Source of the DNA: an uncultured Eubacterium sp.
Lineage (GTDB): Bacteria > Bacillota > Clostridia > Lachnospirales > Lachnospiraceae
DNA: 64,000 nucleotides
Assembly: GCA_945946665.1 (NCBI GenBank)
Contig: CAMEWO010000006.1
Location: forward strand, 27,958 to 91,957
Reading direction: 5' to 3'
A program made the translations under genes and the position numbers. Under the pieces are notes generated by a model. The model saw only the letters and a list, made by a program, of their open reading frames with translations, did no database searches and was not told the origin of the DNA. Shown piece by piece: positions 50,629-61,055 of this stretch; position 1 is the stretch's first letter; every line of letters begins with the position of its first letter.

Positions 50629-52491
50629 TTACATCTTTGGTTTATAAGTAGGTACAATTTCCTTAATGCATTCTCTTATATCATCCTGATCCTCAGAATA
50701 TGCAGTTTCTTTAAGCTTAACAAGCTTTTCCTCGAAATGTTCTTTATCGAATTCAATAGGCTTTCCTATGTGAATCATCTTGTTGGCAGTATCCTGAAGT
50801 CCTTCCTCATCCATAAGAAGTTCCTCGTACAGCTTCTCCCCGGGACGAAGTCCGGTATATTTTATCTCCATATTAACGCCCAGGGTATATCCTGAAAGAC
50901 GTATAAGGTTTTTCGCCAGATCATCAATTTTAACAGGCTCTCCCATATCAAGTATAAATATCTCCCCGCCCTTTGCGTAGGCTCCTGCCTGTATTACAAG
51001 AGAAACAGCTTCCGGTATTGTCATGAAGTATCTGATAATATCCGGATGGGTTACAGTAACAGGGCCTCCTGCCGCAATCTGTTCCTTGAACAGCGGAATT
51101 ACAGAACCATTACTTCCCAGCACATTGCCGAATCTTACAGCCACGAATTCTGTAGATGACTTCTCATTAAAATACTGGATAATCATCTCACATATTCTCT
51201 TGGTGGCTCCCATAACATTAGTTGGATTAACTGCCTTGTCTGTGCTTATCATTACAAATCTCTTAACATGGTATTTATCAGCGGCATTGGCTACATTCCA
51301 TGTTCCAATTACATTATTCTTTACCGCCTCATTAGGGCTGTCCTCCATAAGGGGAACATGCTTATGGGCTGCTGCATGATACACAATATCCGGCTTGAAA
51401 TTCTCAAATATCCATTCCAGTCTGCTTACATTTCTCACTGAACCGATTAAAGTAACCACATCAGCCTGTGGGTAGTCTCTCTTTAATTCCTGCTGGATAT
51501 CATAGGCATTGTTCTCATATATATCAAATATAATCAGCCTCTTAATTCCATGCTTAACAAGCTGCCTGCACAACTCCGAACCAATTGAACCGCCGCCTCC
51601 GGTAACAAGAATTGTCTTTCCTGACACATATCCCATAATAGACTCCAGGTCTACATTAATAGGGTCACGTCCAAGAAGGTCAGTTACATCAACATTTCTG
51701 ATGTCATTAACATTAATCTCACCATCCATCATCTGATATACACCAGGAATGATTTTCAGGTTACATGGAGTTTCCTTACATATGTTAAGAATTTCTCTCT
51801 TTGTCTGTGTAGACGCAGAAGGAATTGCAAATATAATTTCATCCACATCGTAATATCTGGCGTACTGCTTAATGGTATCCCTGTTTCCCACAACCTTAAC
51901 GCCTCTGATGAATTTGCCGATTTTCTGTGGGTCATCATCAATAATGGCAACAACTTTGGAATTATCCAGATACCTTGAGTTGAATATCTCTCTCATCAGT
52001 ACGTTTGTAGCCTCACCGGCACCAATAATCATAATATTTATCTGCTCAGAGGTATGCCTGTAATTCTGTATAAGCGTTCTTATGATTCTGTACATAAAAC
52101 GGCTTGTACACATGGCAACTGTCATAAATACCCCGGCAGTAAAATAACATGATCTTGGAAGCATTTTACCGCTTATGGCTGTCATGGCAAGATATGCCAC
52201 ATCTGCCACAACACAGGCCTCCACAATCTTATACAGCTCCGCAATACTGGCATACTGCCACAGACTGTGGTACATCCTGAATACCCAGAATATTATCAGA
52301 GTCATTATTGTAAAAATCAACCATGTATCTTTCACATTATCAATATACTGAGGCTCAATTGATGCAATATTTACATCAAAACGCATAACCAGTGCCAGCA
52401 GCACACATCCGTTAATCAGTATGATATCTGTAATTATAAGAAAAACACGTCTTATTAAAAGCTGTAGTTTATCCCTTTTTGTCTCTTCCAT
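50629..52491 (-). CDS. Membrane-bound NDP-sugar 4,6-dehydratase (CapD/PglF-like)
   Basis: N-terminal TM region; GKTILVTGGGGSIGSELCRQLVKHGIKRLIIFDIYENNAYDIQQEL; AAAHKHVPLMEDSPNEAVKNNVIGTWN; STDKAVNPTNVMGATKRICEM. Confidence 0.95.
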   Translation of the reverse strand: MEETKRDKLQLLIRRVFLIITDIILINGCVLLALVMRFDVNIASIEPQYIDNVKDTWLIFTIMTLIIFWVFRMYHSLWQYASIAELYKIVEACVVADVAYLAMTAISGKMLPRSCYFTAGVFMTVAMCTSRFMYRIIRTLIQNYRHTSEQINIMIIGAGEATNVLMREIFNSRYLDNSKVVAIIDDDPQKIGKFIRGVKVVGNRDTIKQYARYYDVDEIIFAIPSASTQTKREILNICKETPCNLKIIPGVYQMMDGEINVNDIRNVDVTDLLGRDPINVDLESIMGYVSGKTILVTGGGGSIGSELCRQLVKHGIKRLIIFDIYENNAYDIQQELKRDYPQADVVTLIGSVRNVSRLEWIFENFKPDIVYHAAAHKHVPLMEDSPNEAVKNNVIGTWNVANAADKYHVKRFVMISTDKAVNPTNVMGATKRICEMIIQYFNEKSSTEFVAVRFGNVLGSNGSVIPLFKEQIAAGGPVTVTHPDIIRYFMTIPEAVSLVIQAGAYAKGGEIFILDMGEPVKIDDLAKNLIRLSGYTLGVNMEIKYTGLRPGEKLYEELLMDEEGLQDTANKMIHIGKPIEFDKEHFEEKLVKLKETAYSEDQDDIRECIKEIVPTYKPKM

Positions 52492-53564
52492 TATCTGGAC
52501 TCCTTTTTCAATATTCCTGCAACGGTTCCAATTCCGTAGCTAAGGTGCAGCAAAAGAAACAGGCCTGGTAAAGCTGCATTAGTTTTATTTCTCTTATCAC
52601 CGGCTTTTACTGATGCCATCACTGACATTACTGCTGCCAGTACTCCATAGGCTCCCCACATTATACCTGTGAGAAGATTAACTGTCTTCATTATTCCATC
52701 CAGTGCTTTTCCGAAGAATTTCTTTATCAGCGAGCATTTCCTGGCAAGTTTCACAACTGCCATAGTTATCCCTGATAATCCAATGGCACTTACAAATGCA
52801 AATGGCACAAAATGATATACTGACAGGCACTCCGGACACACCTTTGATGTGACTCCAATCCAGTATCCATTGGCATATTTCTGTTTAAGCATCTTTGGAA
52901 GGCTACTTCTAATATGCTGGTATGAGATTATCTGTGGGTCAAAACAGATTTTGAATCCTGCTTCTCTCATCCGGTAATGAATCTCATTATCTTCTGTCCT
53001 GACAAGATTCTCATTAAATCCCCCTACTGTGTCGAACACCTTTCTCCTGTATGCCCCATGAAACACTGATTTAACATATGTTTTACCTGGATTATTCCTG
53101 TAAGGGGCTATACCTGAACCAAACATGCTGTTTTCTGCAAGAAGCAGCGTTTCCTTCCATGGCGTTGATTCATCAAGAATTGCAGGTCTTTGTCCTCCAC
53201 ATATATCTTCCCCGGATTCCAGCACAGCAATATTCTTACTTACGAAATCCTCTGGAATCTCTGCATGGGCATCCACCTTAATAATAACCTCTGAGGTGTA
53301 GTGCGCCAGTGCCACATTCCACCCGCTTGGAAGATTCCTCTTAGGATTGTCCAAAACCATTACTCTCTTAAATGGGTTGGCACTGTCTTCGTTCTCCTTT
53401 GCAAACTGTTCCATAACAGCCTTGGTATTATCTGTGGAAGCACCATCTACAAGAATAACTTCACAGAGATTATGACCATAATCCTGTTTTCTGATACAGT
53501 CCAATATGATATTAATTGATTTTTCTTCATTGTATGCAATTACACATATAGTACAGCTAAGCAT
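52491..53564 (-). CDS. Family 2 glycosyltransferase (ExoA-like) with C-terminal TM helices
   Basis: CTICVIAYNEEKSINIILDCIRKQDY; LVDGASTDNT; KVDAHAEIPEDFV. Confidence 0.9.
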   Translation of the reverse strand: MLSCTICVIAYNEEKSINIILDCIRKQDYGHNLCEVILVDGASTDNTKAVMEQFAKENEDSANPFKRVMVLDNPKRNLPSGWNVALAHYTSEVIIKVDAHAEIPEDFVSKNIAVLESGEDICGGQRPAILDESTPWKETLLLAENSMFGSGIAPYRNNPGKTYVKSVFHGAYRRKVFDTVGGFNENLVRTEDNEIHYRMREAGFKICFDPQIISYQHIRSSLPKMLKQKYANGYWIGVTSKVCPECLSVYHFVPFAFVSAIGLSGITMAVVKLARKCSLIKKFFGKALDGIMKTVNLLTGIMWGAYGVLAAVMSVMASVKAGDKRNKTNAALPGLFLLLHLSYGIGTVAGILKKESR

Positions 53565-53580
53565 ATTCTCTCTCCAAAAT

Positions 53581-54267
53581 CTACTTTAAAACTGAAACAA
53601 AGGTATTCCACATTACAGTCATATCTTCCCTTACCCCGAACCTTCTTAAGCTCTCAAGATTATATTTCATCTTAACAGGAAGAATCTCATTTACATATAC
53701 CTTATCCGCGTCCTTCGCATCCTTTAACAGCTTGTCCTCATCCTTGTAGGCTATACTTGTCCTTGAGGTAAGACCTGCTGGAAGCAGAAGTGTGGCATAC
53801 ATCTCACCAGAATATTCCTTAACATATTTCACAACCTCCGGTCTTGTCCCAACCAGGGTCATGTCACCAGCCAGTATATTAAAAAGCTGTGGAAATTCAT
53901 CCAGCCTGTATTTTCTAAGAAGCTTTCCAACCCTGGTGATTCTTGAATCATTATTAACAGTTACCTGGCTTCCCAGCTGTGAAGCATTGTCCACCATGGT
54001 ACGGAATTTATATATCTTAAATATCTTTCCATACTGTGTCACTCTCTCCTGCCTGAAAAAGACTGGCCCCTGGGAATCCGTTTTAATCATAAGGGCAATT
54101 ATTCCCATTGGTATTAATAATATTGCAAGAAGCACCAATGAAACGCATATGTCCATCACTCTTTTTACCTTAAACCATCCGGAATGGCGGACAATGATAT
54201 TATAATAACGCCTTACTTCCCTGGTTCTCATTTTCTCAGGAAGTTCTTCCCATTTTCTAAGCTTCAT
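53581..54267 (-). CDS. Undecaprenyl-phosphate sugar phosphotransferase (PglC/WcaJ-like)
   Basis: KRVMDICVSLVLLAILLIPMGIIALMIKTDSQGPVFFRQERVTQYGKIFKIYKFRTMV; YRLDEFPQLFNILAGDMTLVGTRPE. Confidence 0.95.
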   Translation of the reverse strand: MKLRKWEELPEKMRTREVRRYYNIIVRHSGWFKVKRVMDICVSLVLLAILLIPMGIIALMIKTDSQGPVFFRQERVTQYGKIFKIYKFRTMVDNASQLGSQVTVNNDSRITRVGKLLRKYRLDEFPQLFNILAGDMTLVGTRPEVVKYVKEYSGEMYATLLLPAGLTSRTSIAYKDEDKLLKDAKDADKVYVNEILPVKMKYNLESLRRFGVREDMTVMWNTFVSVLK

Positions 54268-54325
54268 ATAATCCTCATTTCTCAGGGTTTATCCCACCCA
54301 GTATTAACGCATCTTCCAATCAATC

Positions 54326-55519
54326 TTATTTTACCAGTTCATTAAAAGTATTTATCACATAATCCACCTGCTCGTCTGTGAGAAGTGTGTGCAGTGGCAG
54401 TGTAATCTCATTGTGGTACATATTATATGAGTTAGGAAAATCCTTAATATCAAAGCCCAGATTCTTATAGGCAGTATGCATTGGAAGAGGCTTATAATGC
54501 ACATTTGTTGCAATCCCCTTCTCTGCCATCTTAGTGATAAGGTTGTTTCTGTCTTCCTCATTCATATTAAGGACTCTTACAAGAAACAGATGTCCACTGG
54601 ATTTAAAATCACTTCCATAGTGGGCAAGAATCTGGATATTGTCACCACTTATACCTTTAGTGTACTTTTCTATTATTTCTTTTCTTCTTGCAAGAAGCCC
54701 CTGGTATCTTCTAAACTGGGCAAGTCCTATTCCAGCCATAATATCGGTCATATTGCACTTGAAATATGGTCCAACAATATCATATTCCCAGGCTCCAAGC
54801 TTTGTCTTTGAGAGAGCATCCTTAGACTGTCCATGAAGTGTAAGAAGCATAAGCTGATGATAAATCTCCTCATCATCCACACCTGGGATGTGTCTCCATA
54901 CCAGCGCACCACCCTCTGCTGTGGTAAAGTTCTTTACTGCATGGAAAGAAAAGCTGGTAAAGTCCGCATCTTCCCCACTCATCTTACCCTTTCTGCTGGC
55001 ACCGAAACCATGTGCTGAATCAGCAAGAATAAGAATATGTCCCAGAGCCTCCTGAAGCTTTCCCTGTGGCTTGAACAACCCTCTCTTATCCATAACGATA
55101 TCTCTTATTCTGTCATAGTCCACCATGACACCGGCTATATCCACAGGAATAATGGCTTTAGTTTTATCAGTAATAAGTTCTTCCAGTTTTTCATAATCTA
55201 TATGGTAGGAGTCTGCCCCCACGTCAACCAGCTTTAAAGTTGCTCCAACATGTACCACAACGCTGGCAGAAGCTGTGTAAGTGTAAGCAGGAACAATAAC
55301 CTCATCTCCCGGACCAATTTCAAATAATCTTAGAGCCATCTCCATACAAGCAGTTGCAGAATTAAGCGCAACTGCCCTGTCAGTATGGCAGAATCCGGCA
55401 ATTTTTTCCTCCAGTTCCTTAGTCTTAGGCCCTGTTGTTATCCATCCGGATTTTAAAACCTCTGTTACCTCTTTAATCTCTTCATCAGTTATATCTGGTG
55501 GTGAAAATGGAATCTTCAT
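54326..55519 (-). CDS. DegT/DnrJ/EryC1 NDP-sugar aminotransferase (PglE/PseC-like)
   Basis: IPFSPPDITDEEIKEVTEVLKSGWITTGPKTKELEEKI; SFSFHAVKNFTTAEGGALVW (PLP-Lys). Confidence 0.95.
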   Translation of the reverse strand: MKIPFSPPDITDEEIKEVTEVLKSGWITTGPKTKELEEKIAGFCHTDRAVALNSATACMEMALRLFEIGPGDEVIVPAYTYTASASVVVHVGATLKLVDVGADSYHIDYEKLEELITDKTKAIIPVDIAGVMVDYDRIRDIVMDKRGLFKPQGKLQEALGHILILADSAHGFGASRKGKMSGEDADFTSFSFHAVKNFTTAEGGALVWRHIPGVDDEEIYHQLMLLTLHGQSKDALSKTKLGAWEYDIVGPYFKCNMTDIMAGIGLAQFRRYQGLLARRKEIIEKYTKGISGDNIQILAHYGSDFKSSGHLFLVRVLNMNEEDRNNLITKMAEKGIATNVHYKPLPMHTAYKNLGFDIKDFPNSYNMYHNEITLPLHTLLTDEQVDYVINTFNELVK

Positions 55520-55546
55520 ATCATCCTCTCATTTCTTAAGCAGCTT

Positions 55547-56908
55547 CTATTCCTGTGTCTTTACCATATCAGGAAAAGCATAGGTAAGATTTCCTGCGGA
55601 ATCACCTACAGTAATGGAATAGCTTATTGTATTATACCCATTTTTTGTAAGAGTTATTGTCTTAGTTCCTGCTGTTTTCCTGAATGTGCATGGAACAGTT
55701 CCCACATACACACTGTCCACATACACGCCTGCTCCCTCAGGAGATGTAATAATTATATTGTAACTTCCGGAAGCTGTTGTTGAAGCTTTTGCGGTTGTGG
55801 TCTTTTCTGATGCTGTGGTTGTTTCTTTCGCCGCTTTCGTAGTGGCAGCTGTAGTAGATGTAGCTGTCATATCAATAACCTTAGTTACATAGGCAGAATT
55901 AACTTCTATTATCTCTGTATATTCCTTATAATTGTTCTTTACCAGCTTTACAGTATGCCTTCCGTAAGGCAGCTGTACTGGTGTGGAATAATCCACCTCT
56001 TCACCATCTATGGACATAACTGCCCCCTCAGGTGTTACCATGAAATTCACTGAACCCTGCTGGGTTACAGGCAGGAGATATTCACCAAAATCCAGTGTAA
56101 CCTCCTCTCCCTTCTCCACAGTAACTTCCTTAGTAGCTTCCATTGAGCCATTCTTCAGGTTAACTTTATACGTTCCTGTGCCGGCAGTTATCATCATGTC
56201 CTCTGTTACATTAAATAGCTGTGCATTACCTATCTGGGCATATCCTCCCACAAATGCATCGACACCTGTAAACTTAATATATCCATGCCCCTTATCAACC
56301 ACTATGGAATATACTGTGTTGCCAATTCCTCTTAATGTCACCTCATCCTGCTTGAGAACCTCTGAGACAGGTATCTTATCTTCTCCTGATATAACAAGGG
56401 CCTTATCACTGTACACATAGTTTGATGCACCGGAGCTTATCTTTCTTTTGTTCTCATCAATCTCAACATTATTAAATCCTGTCACCTCAAAGCTTTCAGG
56501 ATTACCATATATAGATGTGGCCACACCTTTTTTGCTGCATATTACGTCGTATATTTCTCCAAGGGTAAGATTAGAGGCCGCAATAGCGGTTTTGTATTTT
56601 GTCTGGAAATCAGTTCCTCCCGAATATGGAACCTCATACTCCACTCCTGACGATATATCTATAAAATTAGCTTTTTTGTTATCTCTATCAATATATGACA
56701 GAACACCTGTCACTGTTATCTCCTGTGAAGCATTAGTTGTTGCTTCTGTTATATTTTTCTTTGGTGCAGGAAGTATTGAGCTGCCCGGTGTCAGCGTTCC
56801 GGTTTTATTACCATTGCCGATAGTGCAGCCAACCAGTGCCATAACACATATCTGAACCACCAGAAGAACAGCTGTTGTTCTTTTCTTAATGGAATTATTC
56901 TTATCCAT
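55547..56908 (-). CDS. Putative lipoprotein with PEGA domains
   Basis: Signal with LVGC lipobox; VNFMVTPEGAVMSIDGEEVDYSTPVQLPYGRHTVKLVKNNY; Thr/Ala linker; IIITSPEGAGVYVDSVYVGTVPCTFRKTAGTKTITLTKNGY. Confidence 0.85.
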   Translation of the reverse strand: MDKNNSIKKRTTAVLLVVQICVMALVGCTIGNGNKTGTLTPGSSILPAPKKNITEATTNASQEITVTGVLSYIDRDNKKANFIDISSGVEYEVPYSGGTDFQTKYKTAIAASNLTLGEIYDVICSKKGVATSIYGNPESFEVTGFNNVEIDENKRKISSGASNYVYSDKALVISGEDKIPVSEVLKQDEVTLRGIGNTVYSIVVDKGHGYIKFTGVDAFVGGYAQIGNAQLFNVTEDMMITAGTGTYKVNLKNGSMEATKEVTVEKGEEVTLDFGEYLLPVTQQGSVNFMVTPEGAVMSIDGEEVDYSTPVQLPYGRHTVKLVKNNYKEYTEIIEVNSAYVTKVIDMTATSTTAATTKAAKETTTASEKTTTAKASTTASGSYNIIITSPEGAGVYVDSVYVGTVPCTFRKTAGTKTITLTKNGYNTISYSITVGDSAGNLTYAFPDMVKTQE

Positions 56909-56975
56909 AACCTCGGATGTACCTTTCTATAGAGTATAGTTACCCAGTTTTTATGTATACTATTTTTTGATTTTA

Positions 56976-58025
56976 TCACATTGCACGTATAGTTGCAAGA
57001 AAATCAAGCCTTCTGCCATTCTGGGCTATACAGTTCTCCAGCTTTTCAATGCTCTTGGGAGGAACCCATGCTTTATTCATGTTGTAATAGTAATTTGTAA
57101 TCTTCCAGAATTTTTCTGGAAATGTAAACAACACTGACAGGACTTTCAGTTCCCCGTCTTCTACTGGCTTGACTTTGTCATATTCATCCAGCATCTTGAA
57201 AGCAAGGTCTATATCCCAGTTATATTTCTCCAGTATTTTTCTCATAAACTGGTATAAATCCCATATCTGGCAGTCAACCCTGCATTTTTCCATATTAGTT
57301 ACCGCCGTCATAACACCAGCGGTGTTGCTGCCTGCAGGACAATTCCCCCGCTCTGGTTTATCACATATAATCACATTATGATAATTGAAATTACCATGAA
57401 TAAGTTCATTGCTGTCCAATGCCTTTTCAAGCCTTGCTTCAACCTCACTGTTTTGAAGCATATCCACAGCCGTCCTTGCTTCTGAATAGAATTTACCCAG
57501 TTGTCTGTATATTGTCAGTTCATATTCTGTCCTTCGTTTCTTATTTTTCAGATAGTTTTCTGCCATCTTAAGCTCTCTGGTATGCCTTACAACAGTATCC
57601 TTTATACTGCCTCTGGACAGCCTCACACCACTGTCATTAAAGCACAGGGATCTGGATGCGGCATTAAGGGCAATATGGAGCCTTGCCATAGTTGATACAG
57701 ATGCCTTTATATCCTGTAGATTTTTAACATTGCACTCACTGCCAGGGTACATATCCTTAAGGACATATTTCCGGCCCTCATCTGGCAGGACGGATATTAT
57801 CTCATTATCAGAATTTCTTACATATGTATCAACATTTTCAAATCCATTCTCTTTTACCGCTCTTGTTATGCAATCCTCTCTCAGATAGTATTTATCCTGT
57901 TTACTGCATTCCAGCAGCAGCTTTTCTCCCTTGTCAGTAGACACCAGTATTCCACCCCGTCCCCTGACACAGCCCATTATCTTTACATCATACTGGTTAA
58001 GTACTTCCAGTGATTTCTCATTCAT
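56976..58025 (-). CDS. CotS-family / aminoglycoside phosphotransferase-like protein
   Basis: MNEKSLEVLNQYDVKIMGCVRGRGGILVSTDKGEKLLLECS; LIHGNFNYHNVIICDK; DLYQFMRKILEKYNWDIDLAFKMLDEY. Confidence 0.8.
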   Translation of the reverse strand: MNEKSLEVLNQYDVKIMGCVRGRGGILVSTDKGEKLLLECSKQDKYYLREDCITRAVKENGFENVDTYVRNSDNEIISVLPDEGRKYVLKDMYPGSECNVKNLQDIKASVSTMARLHIALNAASRSLCFNDSGVRLSRGSIKDTVVRHTRELKMAENYLKNKKRRTEYELTIYRQLGKFYSEARTAVDMLQNSEVEARLEKALDSNELIHGNFNYHNVIICDKPERGNCPAGSNTAGVMTAVTNMEKCRVDCQIWDLYQFMRKILEKYNWDIDLAFKMLDEYDKVKPVEDGELKVLSVLFTFPEKFWKITNYYYNMNKAWVPPKSIEKLENCIAQNGRRLDFLATIRAM

Positions 58026-58078
58026 TGACGGTCTCCCCCACACTCTCTTTCTGATTATAACTATTATTATGTGTGGGT

Positions 58079-58113
58079 GAAAAAAATAATGCCCCTAAGT
58101 TTTACTTAGGAGC
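58079..58113 (-). terminator. Rho-independent terminator downstream of the CCA transferase gene
   Basis: Minus CTCCTAAGTAAAACTTAGGGGCATTATTTTTTT. Confidence 0.75.
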
Positions 58114-58145
58114 AAATCATTTTTTGTATTTTATTTTAATGATTT

Positions 58146-59381
58146 CTACTGGAAATGATCCAGCATGGCAATAAGGGTAGCCTTATCATTCAGCTTAGGA
58201 TTATCCATAACAACATGAAGAAGTTCATTCAGGGTCCTGCCTATCTGGGAGCCTGACATTCCATACTCTATAAGGTCATTTCCTGTTATATCCAGATCCT
58301 TAATAGTAAAGCAGTCTCCTCTGTCAATAATACCTTCCATCATCTTTCTTACAGCCACTATGTGATTGTGGGTTCCCGGTAGCATAACACCTGTAGTCTC
58401 TTCCTTTGCCTTCGCCAGAGCTTCTGCATGAATCAGAAGATTATTCATAAGCTCTTTGCCAAATCTGTTAAGGGCTTCTCTAATAGCTGGCTCATTCTCA
58501 TCAATCTTTCCCTTGGAATTAGCTACAATCGCTGTAACCGAATCAACTGTATGGTTGTCCATCTTCAGCCGTCTAAGGACACTTCTTGCCTCCTCCGGCT
58601 CAAGGGAATTCATAAGTGCTGCATATCTTAAAACCGGAGTATTCTCTGTGAATCTGACCATACACAGGGCATTCTGTCTGTATCTTCCCTCAAATATACG
58701 GGATATTTCAGGAAGAACTGCGGCAAATATTCCGGTTGAATAGAAAAGCTCTGCCTTTTCAGGGTTATCAGATAACAGTGTTTTGGTAAGCTCCACCTGT
58801 ATTCTCTCCATGCTGACCTGCTTAATTGTATCTGACAGCTTATTAATTGCATCATATGTATCCGGGTGAATATCAAATGAAAGCTGTGCCGAGAATCTGA
58901 TGGCTCTCATCATTCTCAATGCATCCTCTGTAAATCTCTCCATTGGATTACCAACACACCGTATAACCTTTCTCTCAAGGTCACCCCTGCCATCAAATTC
59001 GTCAACGAGACCATTCTTATCATTGTATGCCATGGCATTAATAGTGAAATCCCGGCGTTTCAGGTCTTCCACAAGATTAAGGGCGAATTCCACACTTTCA
59101 GGATGTCTCCCATCCTTATATTCACCATCAATTCTGTATGTAGTTACCTCGTATCCTGTTTTTCCTATCATAACAGTTACTGTACCATGCTTCAGTCCGG
59201 TATCAACTGTTCTTCCAAACATGGACTTTACCTGCATAGGCAGGGCAGAAGTAGTAATATCCCAATCGCTTGGTGTCTTACCCATGAGAGTGTCCCTTAC
59301 ACATCCGCCCACAGCATAGGCTTCACAACCATTTTTTTCAATTGTACTGATAATGTTTCTCACATTCTCAGGCAGTTCCAT
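58146..59381 (-). CDS. cca: CCA tRNA nucleotidyltransferase
   Basis: GCEAYAVGGCVRDTLMGKTPSDWDITTSALP; RRDFTINAMAYN; RFTEDALRMMRAIRFSAQL. Confidence 0.9.
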   Translation of the reverse strand: MELPENVRNIISTIEKNGCEAYAVGGCVRDTLMGKTPSDWDITTSALPMQVKSMFGRTVDTGLKHGTVTVMIGKTGYEVTTYRIDGEYKDGRHPESVEFALNLVEDLKRRDFTINAMAYNDKNGLVDEFDGRGDLERKVIRCVGNPMERFTEDALRMMRAIRFSAQLSFDIHPDTYDAINKLSDTIKQVSMERIQVELTKTLLSDNPEKAELFYSTGIFAAVLPEISRIFEGRYRQNALCMVRFTENTPVLRYAALMNSLEPEEARSVLRRLKMDNHTVDSVTAIVANSKGKIDENEPAIREALNRFGKELMNNLLIHAEALAKAKEETTGVMLPGTHNHIVAVRKMMEGIIDRGDCFTIKDLDITGNDLIEYGMSGSQIGRTLNELLHVVMDNPKLNDKATLIAMLDHFQ

Positions 59382-59437
59382 CAATACCTCCCAGTATGCC
59401 TTAACGCAGGTTTAGCCAGAGTATTCTTCTAGATATA

Positions 59438-60886
59438 CTAGTACGCCTTGCCCCAGTATACCATCTTCTGTGCTGGCTTTCCGCAGCATACGCATACGTC
59501 ACTTAAATGTTCCTGTTCAAATGGAATACATCTTGATGTAGCAGTTGTATCCTCTTTAATCTTGTCCTCACAAGCCTGGTCACCGCACCACATTGCCTTA
59601 ATAAATCCAGGCTTTGTAGCTGCTGTTTCCTTGAATTCATCATAATCTAATGCAACATATGTATGGGCATCTCTGTGTGCTCTTGCCCTTTCAAGCATCT
59701 CAACCTGCATTGTATCAAGAATTTCCTTAATCTTAACAGGCAGCTCATCAATGACAACCTCTGTCTTTTCTCTTGTATCTCTTCTGACAACGATAGCCTT
59801 ACCAGCTTCAATATCTCTTGGTCCCATCTCAACACGTACTGGAATTCCACGCATCTCCTGCTCTGAGAACTTCCATCCAGGATTCTTGTCTGAATCATCA
59901 ACCTTAACACGAAGTCCTGCTTCCTTAAGAGCCTTGGCAACTTCTGCTGCCTTCTCAAGAACGCCCTCTTTCTTCTGCATGATAGGTATTACATCAACCT
60001 GTACTGGTGCAATCATTGGTGGAAGCACAAGACCGCTGTCATCACCATGAACCATGATAATGGCACCAATAAGACGTGTAGTAGTTCCCCATGATGTCTG
60101 GTGAACATATTTTAATGTATTATCCTTATCTGTATACTGGATTCCAAATGCCTTTGCAAAACCATCACCGAAATTATGGCTTGTTCCTGACTGTAATGCC
60201 TTGCCATCATGCATCAGTGCTTCGATTGTATATGTTGCCTCTGCCCCGGCAAATTTCTCCTTATCAGTTTTGCGTCCCTTGATTACAGGAATTGCAAGAA
60301 CCTCTTCACAGAACTGGGCATATAGGTTAAGCATCTGCTGTGTTCTTGCCTCAGCTTCTTTTGCAGTGGCATGGGCAGTATGTCCTTCCTGCCACAGGAA
60401 TTCTCTTGAACGTAAGAATGGTCTTGTCTCTTTTTCCCATCTTACAACTGAACACCACTGGTTATACACCTTTGGTAAATCTCTGTATGACTGGATTTCA
60501 TCCTTGTAGAAATCGCAGAATAAAGTCTCTGATGTAGGTCTTACACACATTTTCTCCTGAAGTGGGGCAAGTCCACCCTGGGTTACCCAGGCAACCTCTG
60601 GCGCAAATCCCTCTACATGGTCTTTCTCCTTCTCAAGAAGACTCTCTGGAATGAACATTGGAAGATATACGTTCTCAACCCCTGTCTCCTTAAATCTTCT
60701 GTCCATCTCCTTCTGGATGTTCTCCCAGATAGCATATCCTGCTGGCTTGAATATCATGCAGCCCTTAACGCTGGAATAAGCCATAAGCTCTGCTTTCTTA
60801 ACCACATCTGTGTACCACTGGGCGAAATCTACATCCATGGATGTAATCGCCTCTACTAACTTTTTATCCTCTGCCATAACTCCCAC
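59438..60886 (-). CDS. proS: Prolyl-tRNA synthetase, short archaeal/eukaryal-type
   Basis: 482 aa; [81 protein letters not shown]. Confidence 0.95.
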   Translation of the reverse strand: MGVMAEDKKLVEAITSMDVDFAQWYTDVVKKAELMAYSSVKGCMIFKPAGYAIWENIQKEMDRRFKETGVENVYLPMFIPESLLEKEKDHVEGFAPEVAWVTQGGLAPLQEKMCVRPTSETLFCDFYKDEIQSYRDLPKVYNQWCSVVRWEKETRPFLRSREFLWQEGHTAHATAKEAEARTQQMLNLYAQFCEEVLAIPVIKGRKTDKEKFAGAEATYTIEALMHDGKALQSGTSHNFGDGFAKAFGIQYTDKDNTLKYVHQTSWGTTTRLIGAIIMVHGDDSGLVLPPMIAPVQVDVIPIMQKKEGVLEKAAEVAKALKEAGLRVKVDDSDKNPGWKFSEQEMRGIPVRVEMGPRDIEAGKAIVVRRDTREKTEVVIDELPVKIKEILDTMQVEMLERARAHRDAHTYVALDYDEFKETAATKPGFIKAMWCGDQACEDKIKEDTTATSRCIPFEQEHLSDVCVCCGKPAQKMVYWGKAY

Positions 60887-61055
60887 TCCTTATTTTTATT
60901 TCATTAATTATTCTTTTCATTTCATCATGAGACTTATATTCTGTCAGAAACTGCTCAAAAACTTTAATTAGTGTATCACGTTGCTGCCCCTATTTCAAGA
61001 CATTTCACTATTTAAGCATACGCCATCTCTATTCGTGCATGCACTATCTCTATTA

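Noticed and set aside
29582-55519. A Wzy-type polymerase among the polytopic proteins
   Set aside because: The large membrane proteins at 27270, 33640 and 35442 have acidic, GT-C-like N-terminal loops and long C-terminal soluble parts rather than a recognisable Wzy pattern; left as GT-C-like.
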